64,000 nt of DNA from Icerya purchasi (Eukaryota; Arthropoda; Insecta; Hemiptera; Monophlebidae): NCBI GenBank assembly GCA_039619475.1, contig CM077115.1:67338864-67402863 (forward strand), given 5' to 3'. This document shows, piece after piece, positions 23,990 to 36,404 of the stretch. Both the position numbers and the translations under genes were made by a program. Below the pieces are notes generated by a model that did no database searches, was not told where the DNA came from, and saw only the letters and a list, made by a program, of their open reading frames with translations. Numbering within the stretch: the stretch's first letter is position 1; each line of letters begins with the position of its first letter.

Positions 23990-25270
23990 ACAAAATGGAT
24001 TAAGTTTACGATAGTTTTGCGTTTTAGTTGATTAAAACATTTCTGATATTGCGCCATGCGAACGTTATTTACTGATGGAATGCGAAGGTTGTGATGTATC
24101 GTCTCATTGAAAACGTATTTTGAAGCCGATGTTAAGCGTAATATCTTGGACTGTTGGCGTTGAATTATCCGAGTATTAGTCCTGTTGGCGCTACTATATA
24201 TTTTGACTCCATACTTCTAAATTGGGCCGATGACCGTTAAGTAAAAAAGCCTATTTAGATTTAGATTTAATGAAGACTTCCGGCCCAATAACGGGTGAAA
24301 TGACCTGGCACGCACTCGAATCTTCGTTCGAACTTATGCAATGTAAAGTCTGCAAGTAAGACGTTTGTCTAGGATAATACCTAGATATTTGGCTGACTTT
24401 GACTGCTGAATTCCTGTATTGTTGATTTTTATATTTCAGGACGCTATTAATCTCTTTGTGAGTGGCATTTCTGTTCGTTAATGCGGATCTTCCAATTGTT
24501 TGCCCAATCTTGAATCCAATCTACATGTTTTGGGCCGCATTGTTTGCAATGTCTGCACTTGCGTTTGCCGACAGTATTGCTACGTCATCAGCGTATGTAG
24601 CAAAAATAGTTTGATTTGAATTTGGGATATTTGCCGTGAAAACTGAGAAAAGCGTATTGAGAAATGTTCAGCAAGACAGCCGAGCACACATTTTCTTCTC
24701 CAATGCCGCCGATATCGCGTCAACGATCCTATGATATTGGTGCATTGTCGAATGGTGTGGACGAAATCTAAACTGGTGATTCGGTATGATATTTCGTTGA
24801 GCAAGAATAGGCGCAATTCTATCCATAATTAACCTTTCCAGAGATTTTAGCAAGCTGTTAAGTAGACTAATTGGCTCATTTGATGATATACAAGCTGCAT
24901 TTTTATTTGGTTTTTGTATTATTATTATTGAATTTTCCATAGGTCCGGGAAGTGGCCCATTTTAATAATAGCATTGAACACGTAGCATATGAATGTAATA
25001 GCTTTCTTTTGAAGATGAGATAAGATTTCTCCGATTATTTCATCTATGTCTGGTGCTTTCCTGTGAGGAGCTTTCCTGAAGCATTGAAATACTTCCTTGT
25101 TTCGAAAAAGATCTTAATGGGAGTTTCAGTTGAAGAGGGACTTCCAACGGTCTTGTACTCTTCCGCAAATTTGTTATCGATATTAGGATGAAAACTAAAT
25201 GTCTTTTCTAAATACTTTCCAAACGCCTCAGATTTTTCCTTATCTGATCTGGCCCAGTTGTCTTACAGTT
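23990..25270 (-). pseudogene. jockey-type LINE ORF2 fragment (RT)
   Basis: Minus-strand relic of a jockey-clade LINE without RNase H. From right to left it holds the pre-RT segment (WARSDKEKSEAFGKYLEKTF), then QKPNKNAACISSNEPISLL and NIIPNHQFRFRPHHST (RT palm blocks). The catalytic block ATYADDVAIL lies near 24600. The C-terminal region GPI...KYGVKIY and IIQRQQSKILRL lies near 24200, with NETIHHNLRIPSV beyond it. Sequence between the palm blocks is deleted, and several stops and frameshifts interrupt it. A differently oriented jockey tail lies immediately to the right. Confidence 0.85.
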
Positions 25271-25359
25271 TAATATTACGCTCCGTTTTTTTATTTGTAA
25301 AAGTATAATTTGAACAGTTTTTTAAAATTGACATATTTTGTTTTAAAAAATTATTTTTC

Positions 25360-25610
25360 TTGTATTCATTTGTGCCATGGTACGTGTCCAATGAAGTCAT
25401 CCATCGGGATCTTAAAATAAACACAGTGAAAGAAATTATCCTGAGGTTCGCACAAAAGCGTCTGACTCAGCTACGAAACTACTTAAACCAGCTGGCAGTC
25501 ACGCTTTTACACACGGATGCGTCATCTACATCACGACTTAAAATAACTGAAATAAGAGATTTATTTTCATAATCTTTTTTGAGGGGGAAGCATCAATGGA
25601 TGCACCTTCT
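25360..25610 (+). pseudogene. jockey-type LINE C-terminal fragment
   Basis: An open frame to TAA 25570-25572 reads VPWYVSNEVIHRDLKINTVK, then AQKRLTQLRNYLNQLAVTLL and SRLKITEIRDLF. This is the standard C-terminus of insect jockey ORF2, which has APWYVSN...IHRDL...HxN...RLKR. It lies on the opposite strand to the fragment at its left, so the two are separate 5'-truncated insertions or the result of an inversion. Confidence 0.8.
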
Positions 25611-26462
25611 ACTTGCTATTTATTGAGAATATTTATTAGATAGCCTCATCATTTGACTAGTTATAAATTAGTAATTAAATGAAAAATAAAAAAAGAAATT
25701 GATTATGTTCTTTCATTTTCAACCTTACCCAGCAGTTGAACATTGCACATTAATAGGTAATGACAATGTAATAAAATTATATTCACAGAAATAGTTCATT
25801 ATTTGTGATTAAAAATACGTTGTTAACAATTTTTTGTAATTATAAATGCGATTTCAAAACACATACAAATAGAAAATCAAACCATCAAAGCTATTATTTA
25901 CGGTATTAGTAGTTTTGTTACGAATTTTTAATGAAAATGTAGTGAAAAAATTATAAAAAATGGGTACGTCAAAAGTTAAAAATAAGCTAAAGTTGGTGAA
26001 TGTAACTTATTCTCGCTTAAAATTTAGGAATAATTACTGTTCACTTATAAAAATTTTTTTTTTAAATTGACAACAGATGGGTTGACACTTTCAGAAGGTA
26101 TTCAGGTGTGTAGTCATACGCGTAGCCGAAAAATAAAGATGAAGTTTTAATGTATAAATCATTGAGGTACTTCAAAGGATAATGATATGGGAAGATTAAA
26201 AAAATGCCAAATGAATGAGTTGAATAATTAAACTTTTCTTAAAACGACTATTAATATGCGAACAAAGCCACATTTAGTTAATTTATAATATTAGTACATT
26301 CTGCGCGTTTTACTTTTTTAAAATAATATCGGTATAATATTAGCTGAATGTTCAATTTTTAGTATATTGTTAAAAATTTTAAATTATTTACGTTTATATG
26401 AAATTTTGACATTTTTTATTTCATTAGCGCGTTTTATTGTTTTTGTTTATGTGAACTGTTAG
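25611..26462 (+). other. intronic, nothing recognised
   Basis: AT-rich intronic sequence leading to a weak acceptor (TGAACTGTTAG) at 26462. No other features. Confidence 0.35.
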
Positions 26463-26592
26463 GAGGACGGTTAAAGAAAATAGTTCGAATAGTTTAGCTC
26501 AGCACGTTAATAAAATGCCCGAACAACAAGTTCTGATGTTGCAGATATGTAATGATAAAAATTTGATCACTCCATTTAAGAGAACAACTTTG
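26463..26592 (+). CDS. zinc-finger module 2, exon A (polar linker)
   Basis: This 130-bp exon lies after GAACTGTTAG and before TTG|GTATGT. Only one reading frame is open: it enters with one base completing a codon and leaves in phase 0. These are exactly the phases of module 1 exon A. It codes 43 residues (RTVKENSSNSLAQHVNKMPE, then QQVLMLQICNDKN...KRTTL). Asn/Ser/Lys-rich, it looks like a flexible linker, and no domain is recognised. The donor is strong but the acceptor lacks a good pyrimidine tract. It joins in frame to 29883. Confidence 0.58.
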
Positions 26593-27109
26593 GTATGTCT
26601 TTTTATTTTTTTAATTATTTACGTAACGAAATTTATATTAGTTATTAATGTGAGGAAAACGTGCTAAATTATATATTGCAATAAAAAGAAAATGTAGCTT
26701 GTTTATAATTATTAATTAGGTATTTATCTGTTAAATGTTAATTAAAAATCCAGTAAAATAACTTTATTTCTTAGCTTTTGTTTTACAAAATTCTATCATC
26801 CAATTTACAGCAGCTAAGAAACTGTTGAACAAATGACTCGCATTAAATACTGTCATAAATGCAATTCGACTGTATTTTTCTTAAATGTTCGTTTTTTTGA
26901 AGTGGGTATTCGTTATGAGATGATAAATCTGATGAAAGTGGTTGTCAATAAAAAAATCCTAATTGTAATTTTCAAAAAGCTTATTTTTCATTGTAGGAAT
27001 GAAGAATTATATGTGACTTTTGTTACGACAAACTAGATCACGGGGACAGCTGCTGGTGGTTGTATCAATAGGAAAATTTTCTAATCAGTAATGCATGTAC
27101 CATGAATTA

Positions 27110-27458
27110 CATTAAACACAAAAGGTGATTTTGACGTGTCATTGGTTTTAAAAAGAACACGATTTCCGGTACGTCTTGCGTTTTCAATGATTATAAATAA
27201 AGCACAGGGTCAAACATTTGATAAAATTGGTTTAATTGCTGATACAGAAGACAATATTTAGACATGGTCAGTTATATGCAGCTTTATCGAGACGTAGAAG
27301 TTGATTAGGTGTTAAAATTGAATGTAAACTAGAAAGTGAAGTAATTCAAAATATTGTATTTAAAGAAGTTTTGCAATAAACATTTTTTTATTTAAATTTC
27401 TTATTACAATTCGGGGGTTGGCGTGTGAAGCTAACAGGGGGCGAAATCCCCTAATATA
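27110..27458 (+). pseudogene. Helitron Pif1-like helicase C-terminus and 3' end
   Basis: Translates as TRFPVRLAFSMIINKAQGQT, then FDKIGLIADTEDN and a stop. After a one-base shift comes HGQLYAALSRRRS. This is the C-terminal motif set of the helicase domain of Helitron Rep/helicase proteins. About 60 bp downstream of the frame's end, AGGGGGCGAAATCCCCTAA forms a hairpin ending in CTAA. That matches the CTRR-type 3' end, and an AT-repeat follows. Stops and a frameshift make it inactive. The Rep nuclease and helicase core are absent. Confidence 0.8.
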
Positions 27459-28514
27459 TATATATATATATATTCGAAAGTATACTTTTATAAATTTATT
27501 AACTTCACGTTTAAAAGATAGTAACAGTTTCGAAATTATTGAAATTTAAATGTATTTTCTTTTAGTTTTTAGCACTACCCTATAACCATTCTAATACATT
27601 ATAAAATCTAACAGTGGTACACTATTTCCACCAGATACTCTATGCTCCTGAAACGTAATTAGTATGTTGCTTGCAAATGCAAACACCTCTTAAACATAAT
27701 TCGCGTTCTTCGGTTTACAAGTATTATCGCATTAATGTTATCGTTTCTCTGGAAAATAGACGAAACAACGATTTTAATCGAACACACATATGGATATAAC
27801 ACTGGTCATAGTTGTTAAGCAGGTTACAAACCAGAGTGATATGGCGAAAGCAAGTCGCGGTAACCAAGGGGTGATAATTGCTTTAAAACATTTTATACAC
27901 ACACTGAGTGATAATTATTAAACTCTAAGCGGTATTTGTTTATTCATTTAACTTAGTAAATTTTTTATTTTATGTTTTGACAATGCCGCCTCTACGTGCT
28001 GTTAAAAATTAATGTGAAAATAGTAAAATTTTAGCTGTTGAATGTCATACAACACTATAAAGACTAATTATCTGTGTCTCTTAATATATGTGTTTTAGAA
28101 CGAAAGTTAGTTGGTTTGATTTACATGAATTTTGTAATTTAACCAAATTTGGGAGTCTCATATACATTTATAGTAAACTCGTTTTTTTGGTTGTTATTGC
28201 TATTTTTCGATTAATTTTTATTGTTTGCTTATCGCGTCGCTGCTTGATTTCTGTTGTAATTAATATTGTTCTATTAACAGATATTTAATTTGAAATAAAA
28301 AGAAAAACTGCCTAATTTTGACTTATTTTTTTTAGAATGATGTATATTAAAAATTTAATGCTAATTTGATGTCATAGTCTTATTTTCAGTAATAAATACA
28401 AATAATAATCTTTCAAATAAGTTTTATTTTAGACTACAAGAAAAAAAGTGACCTACATATATCAATTACCATCAATTTGTTAATAGTTGTTTTAGTTAAT
28501 GCGTTGATTTTTTT

Positions 28515-29620
28515 TAAGGATTCCGCACACATATAATGTACGGAATCCTAATAAGATAGTTCAGAAAGGACAAAAATATCAAATAATAATCAATACTCAC
28601 GAACAGTTTGACTTATAAACTTCAAATTTGAATCATAAATTACAATTAAAATTCTCTTTAAAACAACGATCTATAACTTCAAGCTAACTGAAAACCCAAA
28701 AAACCGCCAAGAATATATAATATGGTATTTCAAATGACCTCAAAAATCACTTTAAAATTCATAACTCATCATCAAGTAAACCTTTAGAGGTGAAATTCAA
28801 AATATAAAATAAAATGCAGAAGTTCTTTCATAAAATTAAAAAATTATGGTTAAAAAAGTTATTTACCCCTCCCCCCCTTTGGGCCAAAAACAGCAAAAAA
28901 AAAAAGGAAGTTCATGTAAGTAATAGACCGAGTAAAAACGTTGGAAAGAGAAACCAAAACATACTTCAAACATATGCATAACTGACCGCTTCATAGGAAA
29001 AATATAGTCAAGCTTATAACTTTATATTCAAACTCTTTGGGCGCTGAAAGCTCAAAAATTTTGAAAAAATATTTTTCCCGGGCATCTGATATATCGTTGG
29101 AAAGCTCGCTAATTGTCGGAAACAAACCAGTAAGTCATTTCCTTAATGAAACTTTCGAAGTTGACGAAAAGTTCAAAAAAGCGCGAAAAATGAGGTGTCC
29201 TTCCTTAGCGCCGCGAGTATTATAACTAAAAATTTTGAATAAAGTTAAAAAAACGCACATTCCCGTATATTTCTCTAGTTTGGAACATTCAGGTTTCTAA
29301 CTTTAAAAGTTGGCCATGGGGGCGTGGGAAACTCGAAATTTTTGAAAAAAAAAATGTTTTTTTCGGGCATGTGATATATTGAATAAAAGATCGCTATTTG
29401 CCGGCTAAAGGAAACTGTATTTCATTTTCTTGACGAATATTTCGAGATGGCGATAATTTCAAAAAATCGCAAAAAATAACGTGGATCTCTCTTTGCAGCG
29501 GAAAAATCAAATTTCTTCTTTTGAATTTGGTATTATGTAAATGTAAACTATAGTTATCGTTAACTTAACATAAGGAATCCTCAGCGCATGAATCATCATG
29601 CTTGACTGAACACTTGTTTT
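28515..29620 (+). repeat. Helentron-like non-autonomous repeat, copy D
   Basis: The 5' hairpin GGATTCCGCACA/TGTACGGAATCC is followed by TAATAAGATAG, matching copies B and C. The body holds two tandem variants of the ~300-bp unit (about 29030-29300 and 29330-29510). The 3' end is GGAATCCTCAGCGCATGA, with GCATGA-ATCA-TCATGC forming the hairpin, then TTGACTGAAC. The hairpin stem is kept while its loop differs between copies. The open frame 29037-29225 is repeat sequence. Confidence 0.65.
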
Positions 29621-29882
29621 AATTTGTAACCCGATTTAAAGAAATTATTTTTTTTTCGCTTATTTTATATATTTTGAATTGTATTCTTCGAATGTTTACA
29701 GTCTCCAGATTCATTTCTGATCATAGGTTGTTAGTCATAAGTAATAATATTGAATGTTTGGAATGTAAAAATGCTAAAAAATTTATGCACACATTATGTC
29801 TGTCAATTTCGAATTTGTTCTTTTGATAATCATCTAAATATTTTAAATTAAATGTTTTTTTTTTTAATATGTGTGTTTATAG

Positions 29883-29999
29883 AAAGCTATTACCAATACC
29901 CCTAGCGCTGGAGGAGGATCAGTTGGAAATAAGAAGCCTAAGATGGTCAATTTAAATTCCGAAGTATCATTGATTCCTGTTAAATCCGTTGACAATCAA
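29883..29999 (+). CDS. zinc-finger module 2, exon B (linker)
   Basis: This 117-bp exon lies after GTGTTTATAG and before CAA|GTAATT and is phase 0 at both borders. It codes 39 residues (KAITNTPSAGGGSVGNKKPK, then MVNLNSEVSLIPVKSVDNQ). VNLNSEVSLIP aligns with LNLNSAVSIIP of module 1 exon B, and the exon ends align as well. The N-terminal part is longer than in module 1 by a Gly/Ser-rich insertion. It joins in frame to exon C at 38845. Role unknown. Confidence 0.78.
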
Positions 30000-30178
30000 G
30001 TAATTGTGATAAATTTATTAAGTTTTTTCCCCTTAAGTTTCTATTGCTGAGGGGGGGTGGTGATTTCTCTATCAAGTTCGTTATTTGTATTAAACTGAAT
30101 CCTAAAAAAGCAAAAAAAAAAAAAAAAAAACTATTTTTCAATGAAAAATGAAATTGGTAAAAATTATTTAGCCTAAAA

Positions 30179-30518
30179 CATGGTGGCCATCCAGCCGGGA
30201 AACCTGGAATAAGCCGGGAATTTTGTTGTAAAACTGAGAAAAAAGTAAAAATAGCCAAAAAAGATATTTTTAATAAGAAAAAATCACTTGAAGCGAAAAA
30301 TGAATGCATTTTTTACTGTGCTTTATTCAAAATAAATTACGAGGTTCCGTTTTATCATTAAAATATGCTGCACGGTGAAATATTATCAATAGTAACAAAA
30401 AAATTCCTTTCTTCTTTTTGTACAATTCTGGTAATCAGAAAATCGGGAGGATTTAGACCGGGAAAACTAGGAAGATTTGAACCAGGATTTTAAAAACTAT
30501 ATTTCAGTGGTCACCATG
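30179..30518. mobile_element. GGTGGTCAC-family short inverted-repeat element, copy 1
   Basis: Ends CATGGTGGCCA and, inverted, CATGGTGACCA, with TAAAA on both flanks as a possible 5-bp target duplication. The 340-bp interior includes GCCGGGAATTTTGTTG and TTTTTGTACAATTCTGG, shared with the copy at 44549. It is non-coding; open frames on it are incidental. Confidence 0.6.
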
Positions 30519-32349
30519 TAAAAAAAATAACTTTATACTTTCCAGCTTTTAGATTAGTTCTTCGTTTTTTAAGTTGATTAATCCGGGTCATAAATATAGT
30601 CAGTCTTGTTATTCTTATATTTTTAACATTTTACATTTATTGCATCCATTGAAGTTGCAAGAAAGAAAGTGATTTCTCTATTGTGCTTGTTACTATTTAT
30701 CATCTGAGATTACTACTCGTAAAAATTTTTCTGTGGAAATGTATGTACAGTTTCCATTTTTTTTCTTTTTTTTTAAATGATTAGTTGTAACCAAAGATTT
30801 CCACGTAACTTGGAATTTGGTTTAGAAAATATAATTTTTCTCCTTGCCTAATTCAAATATAGGTGTTGAATACAAGTTAAATTACTTGTTTCGTATATTT
30901 CAATGCCGTATCTCTAAATCGAGGTCAGTACAGCCAATTAAGCAATCATTCGTAAAGTATATTTACTTAAAATTTCTTTCTAATTATTTCTTTGTAAAGT
31001 ATTGCTCGTTTTAATTTTCCGATGTACCGATTGATAAGTGGTTTCCGTGTAGGATGACGATTGAGGTGTCAGACGTAGGTATTTAATCCTGACTGGAATC
31101 TGTAAATTTGATGTAACAATTGTTGTTAATTTGAACTGCCCGTTTAGTTATCCGTATATAGATATTTTTTTTAGATGTTTTTTCAAAAGTATGGAAAAAT
31201 ACATGATGAACTTTCATGCACAGTCACAATACAGACATTATCGTAACAGTTAAGGTAAGGTTTAAAACTGGGATATCTACTGTATGCGAATGAAAGTAGC
31301 GGTGGTTTATGTATGTTGTCCTGCGGAGCAGAAGCACTGATGGAGGTCCAAGTTTTACTCTTGCCAATTGCGTTGTACCATTAGGCTCACCCTTGTGCAT
31401 TTCATTGTTCAAGAACGCTGTTATTGGAGACTTCCTATAGATTTACAGAGTTGTTCTGCATTCAGTGCATTTTTGACATAAGAAATGGGATACTTCGTTG
31501 GTTATATTTATGTAATTTGGAAGTGCTATATTCAGGATTCGAGATTTACCTCGTTCCGGATCTAGGTTGCTCCCAGTGGCATTTGCCTAATCTAAAATTG
31601 AATATTAGTCATAACAAAGAAATCCGGGTAAATGTGGATTCTGCGAGAAAGGAACTAGCCCCCAATATTCTTTTCAGAACCATTAGATCCTTAAGTACAT
31701 TATGAAAAGCTTAATTTTACAATTTCCATGACACATTATCGAGGACTTACTTTACTTTTACAACATATATTGGTCAAATTTCTGAAGTATATCGAGAAAC
31801 CGGTTCAGAGTTAGGGAATTCTATACATCTTTTTTATTTTTTAGAAATAATTTGAAAATACGATTAGTTCACCTCTATTGTTGCTTTATATTATAAGTAT
31901 ACGTTTAGTGTAAATAAAAGAAATAGTAAACAGTTGCGAATATTATATGTTGGTTTTGCAAAAAAAAAATGTAAATGCGGGAATGACTAGTTTAGCATTG
32001 GTTCTTTCCAATAATAATATTGCTTTTTAAAATCAGTTTTTTTTTTTTTTACAATTGGTAGTGGTGTCTTTATTGCGAAATAACCGGTTGAAGTCATATA
32101 AACATCTTAAACTGATTAAGAAGTAATTTTGACAATCAATAACGTGTCGGATTTTACAACGTTGATGGAGAGCAAGTTAACAGACTGTAAAAGTTTTCAA
32201 TAATAATGGGGTTTTCATTGAAAGCGCCCAAACGAAACCTGGCCACTTCTTATTGATGCAGTACTTATTTGAGATTGTTATATTTATTCTAAGTTAAAAA
32301 GATCTATTTAGTAAATACAAATGGAGTGCACTTATCAGTCGGCAATAGT

Positions 32350-32910
32350 ATTGAGTAGGTCCGGAAGGATACGTATCCGCGAACATCTCACAGCGTAGTT
32401 GATGGTGTAACCCCGACTACAGTTTTGGACACGTATCCATAACTTTTACCCAGCAAATCCAAACTGAATCGATGAATGTTTATAAATCCAGGTTCGTCTC
32501 GTTACAAAAGCTAAAATATAGACCTTGAACAGAAAAGGATAGATTGTTTGTCCTTTTCTGGGTTTAATATGGGGAATGAATATCTGAGTAGAAATGTGCC
32601 AGATCAGTTAAAAAAGTGAAAAATGATAACATCAGAATTTTTTCTGTATACACAACTCTCTGATTATATATACTCCCACATTAATTATTTTGCAATTTCC
32701 TTCTCTTCTTCTAACAAACGTAATCTAACCTAATGCCGGTAATAGTACATTGCGTCGACAACCATAGCAAACTCTAGTGCCAGTGTTGAGTGAACTGTAT
32801 ACATAAACACCGGATCCATATGAGTCTAATTACGTATCCGAGATTCTCGAACCTGCGATTCAGTTTCGGATCCGTATTTGAAGAAATAACGAACTTACCC
32901 ATCACTATTT
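32350..32910 (+). repeat. dispersed ~0.6-kb repeat, copy 1
   Basis: Shares its start (AGGTCCGGAAGGATAC, then TGATGGTGTAACCCCGACT and ACACGTATCCATAACT) and end (GCGATTCAGTTTCGGATCC, then GAACTTACCCATCACTA) with 54426-55027. Same orientation. No coding and no recognised family. Confidence 0.5.
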
Positions 32911-33296
32911 GGCACAAACGACATTCTGTACACACCGAGAAAGATGAAATTGGAATACTGGCGTTTTTCAAGAGCTACCGATATATAGCCTTTCACGAAT
33001 TTCTTAAATGGTCGATAATTTTTGTGGAAACCGAATCTGTGGTTAGCGATTAACTTATTTGATTCTGATGTTTTTGCGATTCTAAATCAATATTCCAAAG
33101 ATTAGAGATATAGTCATTAACAAACAGATTAGTCTGTAAGAATCGGAATTAGGTATATTTATGTTTGGATTTATTGCTAGTACAATAATAGATGTTTTTT
33201 TACTGATCACAAATGGTAATTTGTAAAAAGTACGACATTAAAAATATACTCGTATATGCTGAATGAACTGCCTTATGTGTAATTTTCTTTAGAGTA

Positions 33297-34482
33297 TGAG
33301 GGATGTTCAATAATGAATTGGATGGGCTTCTCCGTGCTTCGTCTGATAACACTGTAAACACGTAACCGCTAGTATTATTGGAAAGAGTTTCAATACGAGT
33401 TCAGTGATTTGTTTCCCTTCTAGTTTCGATGAATAGTTCGCGAGTTACGGTTGTTTGTCACGTAAAAAGCGTCTGTATACTGAAAATGACAGAAAATTTG
33501 AAAGCGCAGAGGTATGCTATTCAGTTTTGTTTTAAGCTTTAAAGAACGGTAAAAGAAACACTGAAAATTATTCAGCAGGCTTATGGTAAATCAGCTGTAT
33601 CAAGATCAACATGCTACGAATGGTATAGGCAGTTTAAAGAGGGCAGGATGAGCGCGGAGCTGAAAGGGGGACGACCAGGCGCGCCAGTGCACAAGTTAAC
33701 AGAGGCGATCATCTTTACTGGTGCTGCCATGATTTAGAAAGACGCTCGACTAAATGCTAGAGAGGTCACCACGATTCTTGACATGTCTGTAGGTAGCGCT
33801 CATCACTTGTCTGTCATGTTGAATTTATCGCGCGTCTGTGCGCGCTGGGTACCACGCTTGCTTACACCAGATCAAAAAGCGAATCGTGTTGCCGTCTGCA
33901 AATATTGGCAGGAGCGAGTCAAAATGAACCCTACATACCTCAATAACGTTAATACGGCATATGAGACGTGGGTTTACATGTATGAACCCGAAAGCAAGCG
34001 AGTAGCCAAGGTTACCATTATTACTTTTTTCGATAAAGAGGCATGATATACACGAATGCGGTTCCAAATGGTCAAACGTGAATGCTAGTACTACGTTGGT
34101 GTTCTACAACAATTAATTCAACGACACATTCAGACGAAGCGGCCAAACATGACAAAAAGGAGGTGGAAATCGCACCATGAAACCGCGAGGCCTCATAACG
34201 CGAATTTCTGAACGAACGCGGCATGAAGGTGATCTTCCACCCCGCTTACTCTCTGGACTTGGCACACTGCTACCTTTACTTATATCCCACGGTGGACGTC
34301 CATTTAAGTCAAAAGAAGAGGCTTTAGGTGCTGTACAGGCGATTTTCAAAAGTATGTTAAAAAGGGGTTCCGGCACGTGTTTGAGAAGTGTCAGGAAAGG
34401 TGAGCCAAGTGCATCCGATTGGGAGATTTTTAAAAATAAAATTTTTATAAAGGTCGTCCGAGTCTTTATTGAACACCCCTTG
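33297..34482 (+). mobile_element. mariner-family transposon, decayed
   Basis: A 1186-bp element flanked by TA on both sides. Its inverted ends read TGAGGGATGTTCAATAATGA and CAAGGGGTGTTCAATAAAGA (16 of 20 alike). The interior translates to transposase pieces: LKAQRYAIQFCFKL, then SRSTCYEWYRQFKEGRMSAE, GRPGAPVHKLTE and VCARWVPRLLTPDQKANRVA. These are the helix-turn-helix and linker regions of mariner transposase. Stops and frameshifts (for example ORFs at 33783-34046 and 34177-34521 in different frames) show it is inactive. Confidence 0.85.
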
Positions 34483-34840
34483 TATTTCGCTACTTATCGT
34501 GTTTTTATCAAGTGCTTTTAGATTTACGACCTTCTTGGTGATACGTCCTTCGGTGAAAGAGTCAATTTGGTAGGGCGTGTAAATATTTTTTCATTTTGTT
34601 AATGCAAGTCAAATTAAATATTGCAAAATTGGCAAACAATCGAAAATCGATTAGTCGCCTGAGTAAAAACTGAGTAAAAGTTTTTCAACCGAAAACCATT
34701 AAAAACTAAAAAAAACTGGCTTAATGAAAATGGAAACACCGAAAGGACAAAAAGTCCGATTAATAGATTTGAAAGGCAATTGATCAAAAATCATTTATGA
34801 AATAAAATTAAGTTAAAAGTCTTATTTTGGTATATATATA

Positions 34841-34889
<49 letters not shown>

Positions 34890-35859
34890 TTATGTACATA
34901 TGTGTATATATGTATATTTTCGATATAAATAGCGCAATAGATATATTTGCACTCCTTTTATTTACTACGAGTCATCTGTATTTTTAATTAAAGATAAAAA
35001 ATCATACTAAAATTCTTTCTTATAATAAATATTAATTAAATTTTTTTCTTTTATAAAATGTTTAATTAAATTTAAAGATTGCTGCAGATTGAAATTCGAA
35101 ATTGTGGGCTACAAAAATAACAGGTTCATACACGTGATTAAAGCAAGAAGTATTTCTGTTAAAAATGTAAATTTACGTTATAATTATGAAAGATTTTTTA
35201 CAACAACCGAAATAACAGGTTATGATGTACTGAAGGTTTCGGGGTTGTCTACATTCCGTGTAACAATTTATGATTATTTTTTTTAATGAAGTATTGTTTT
35301 AGCAATTTTTTGGGGTACAGTTTTGTACTAAACGGATTTATCCTTTTATTTATGAATTTTCAATTTTTTTTTTATCGAGACATTTTTAAGTGTAGTAATT
35401 TATTGAAGTTGCGTTTTGATGAAATCTTACTTCGTTGCTATTTAACTAGTTTTACTCGTTTTGATGGGTTATATTATATTTCTTAGTTAAGATAGATCTA
35501 AATGTGGACTTGGATAAGGGATGTAATTGATTTAAAGCTTAGTAGATATTATTTAAAAATGTTCGAAGGGCATTTTTGATTTCACCAGAAGATTGAGATG
35601 GTTAGTTAGTATCGACGTTAGAGATGGTAAAATGCTATTTATTTTAATAGCAATTTTACTGCAGTTTTTAACCATTTTATGTACATTGAGTTCAATAGAC
35701 TGATGTTCATTTTCAAAAAATGCGAAATATAATCCGAATTTCTCATAGAAAAACATTTTGCGAAAAAAACGCGTTTGAAAGTTTCGTTGAATATTTATTT
35801 TAGTACAATAAACCTTACATACCATAAAAATTATAGAAAATGTAATATTTTTAACTTTT
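34483..35859 (+). other. intronic, nothing recognised
   Basis: AT-rich sequence with a long TA/TG microsatellite at about 34830-34915. Short open frames at 35089-35486 (plus) and 35553-35825 (minus) lack coding character or domain similarity. Confidence 0.35.
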
Positions 35860-36361
35860 GTCTCACGTTGGGCATTGCTTAAAGAAACATTAGAATCGGA
35901 TAAAATTGGAAACGTTAAAATAAGGATACCACAACGAATTGAATGTACTAGATGGTGTACTCGAGGAGACGCTAATTAGGCACTTTTACACGATTATAAA
36001 CCAATCAGAGATACTTTATTAAATATATCTCAAAATAATAATTATGATGTAAAAATTCGACACAAAACTTCAGGACTTTATAAGAAAATGTGTCGTTTGG
36101 AAGCCCGAGATCATGGCGTTATTTTGGAATGATATTCTTGAAAATTTAAATAAAACTAATAGTATAGTTCAAAATACCTTTAAATACCGAAATTGCAAAT
36201 ATTAAATCATTAAAAGATTATTTTATTTAATTTTTTTTTTTAGTAGTAATTCTTAGCCTATTGACTATCAGTAGCTGGTATGGCAAATAATTGTGACGTG
36301 GAGGGTTCGTAGTCCAGTGATTAGTTCCTGTATTAGTAAATTATGTTTGAATAATTCTCAC

Positions 36362-36404
<43 letters not shown>

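Larger units (their letters stand above)
26593..29882 (+). other. intron A-B of module 2
   Basis: A 3.3-kb intron containing a Helitron helicase relic and Helentron-like copy D, listed separately. Remaining sequence (27480-28500) is AT-rich without recognisable coding. Confidence 0.5.

Noticed and set aside
29037..29225. Small protein gene (62 codons)
   Set aside because: Same repeat unit as above, in Helentron-like copy D.
31424..31705. 93-codon plus-strand gene
   Set aside because: No recognisable domain or splice context. It could be degraded transposon coding, but nothing specific supports it.
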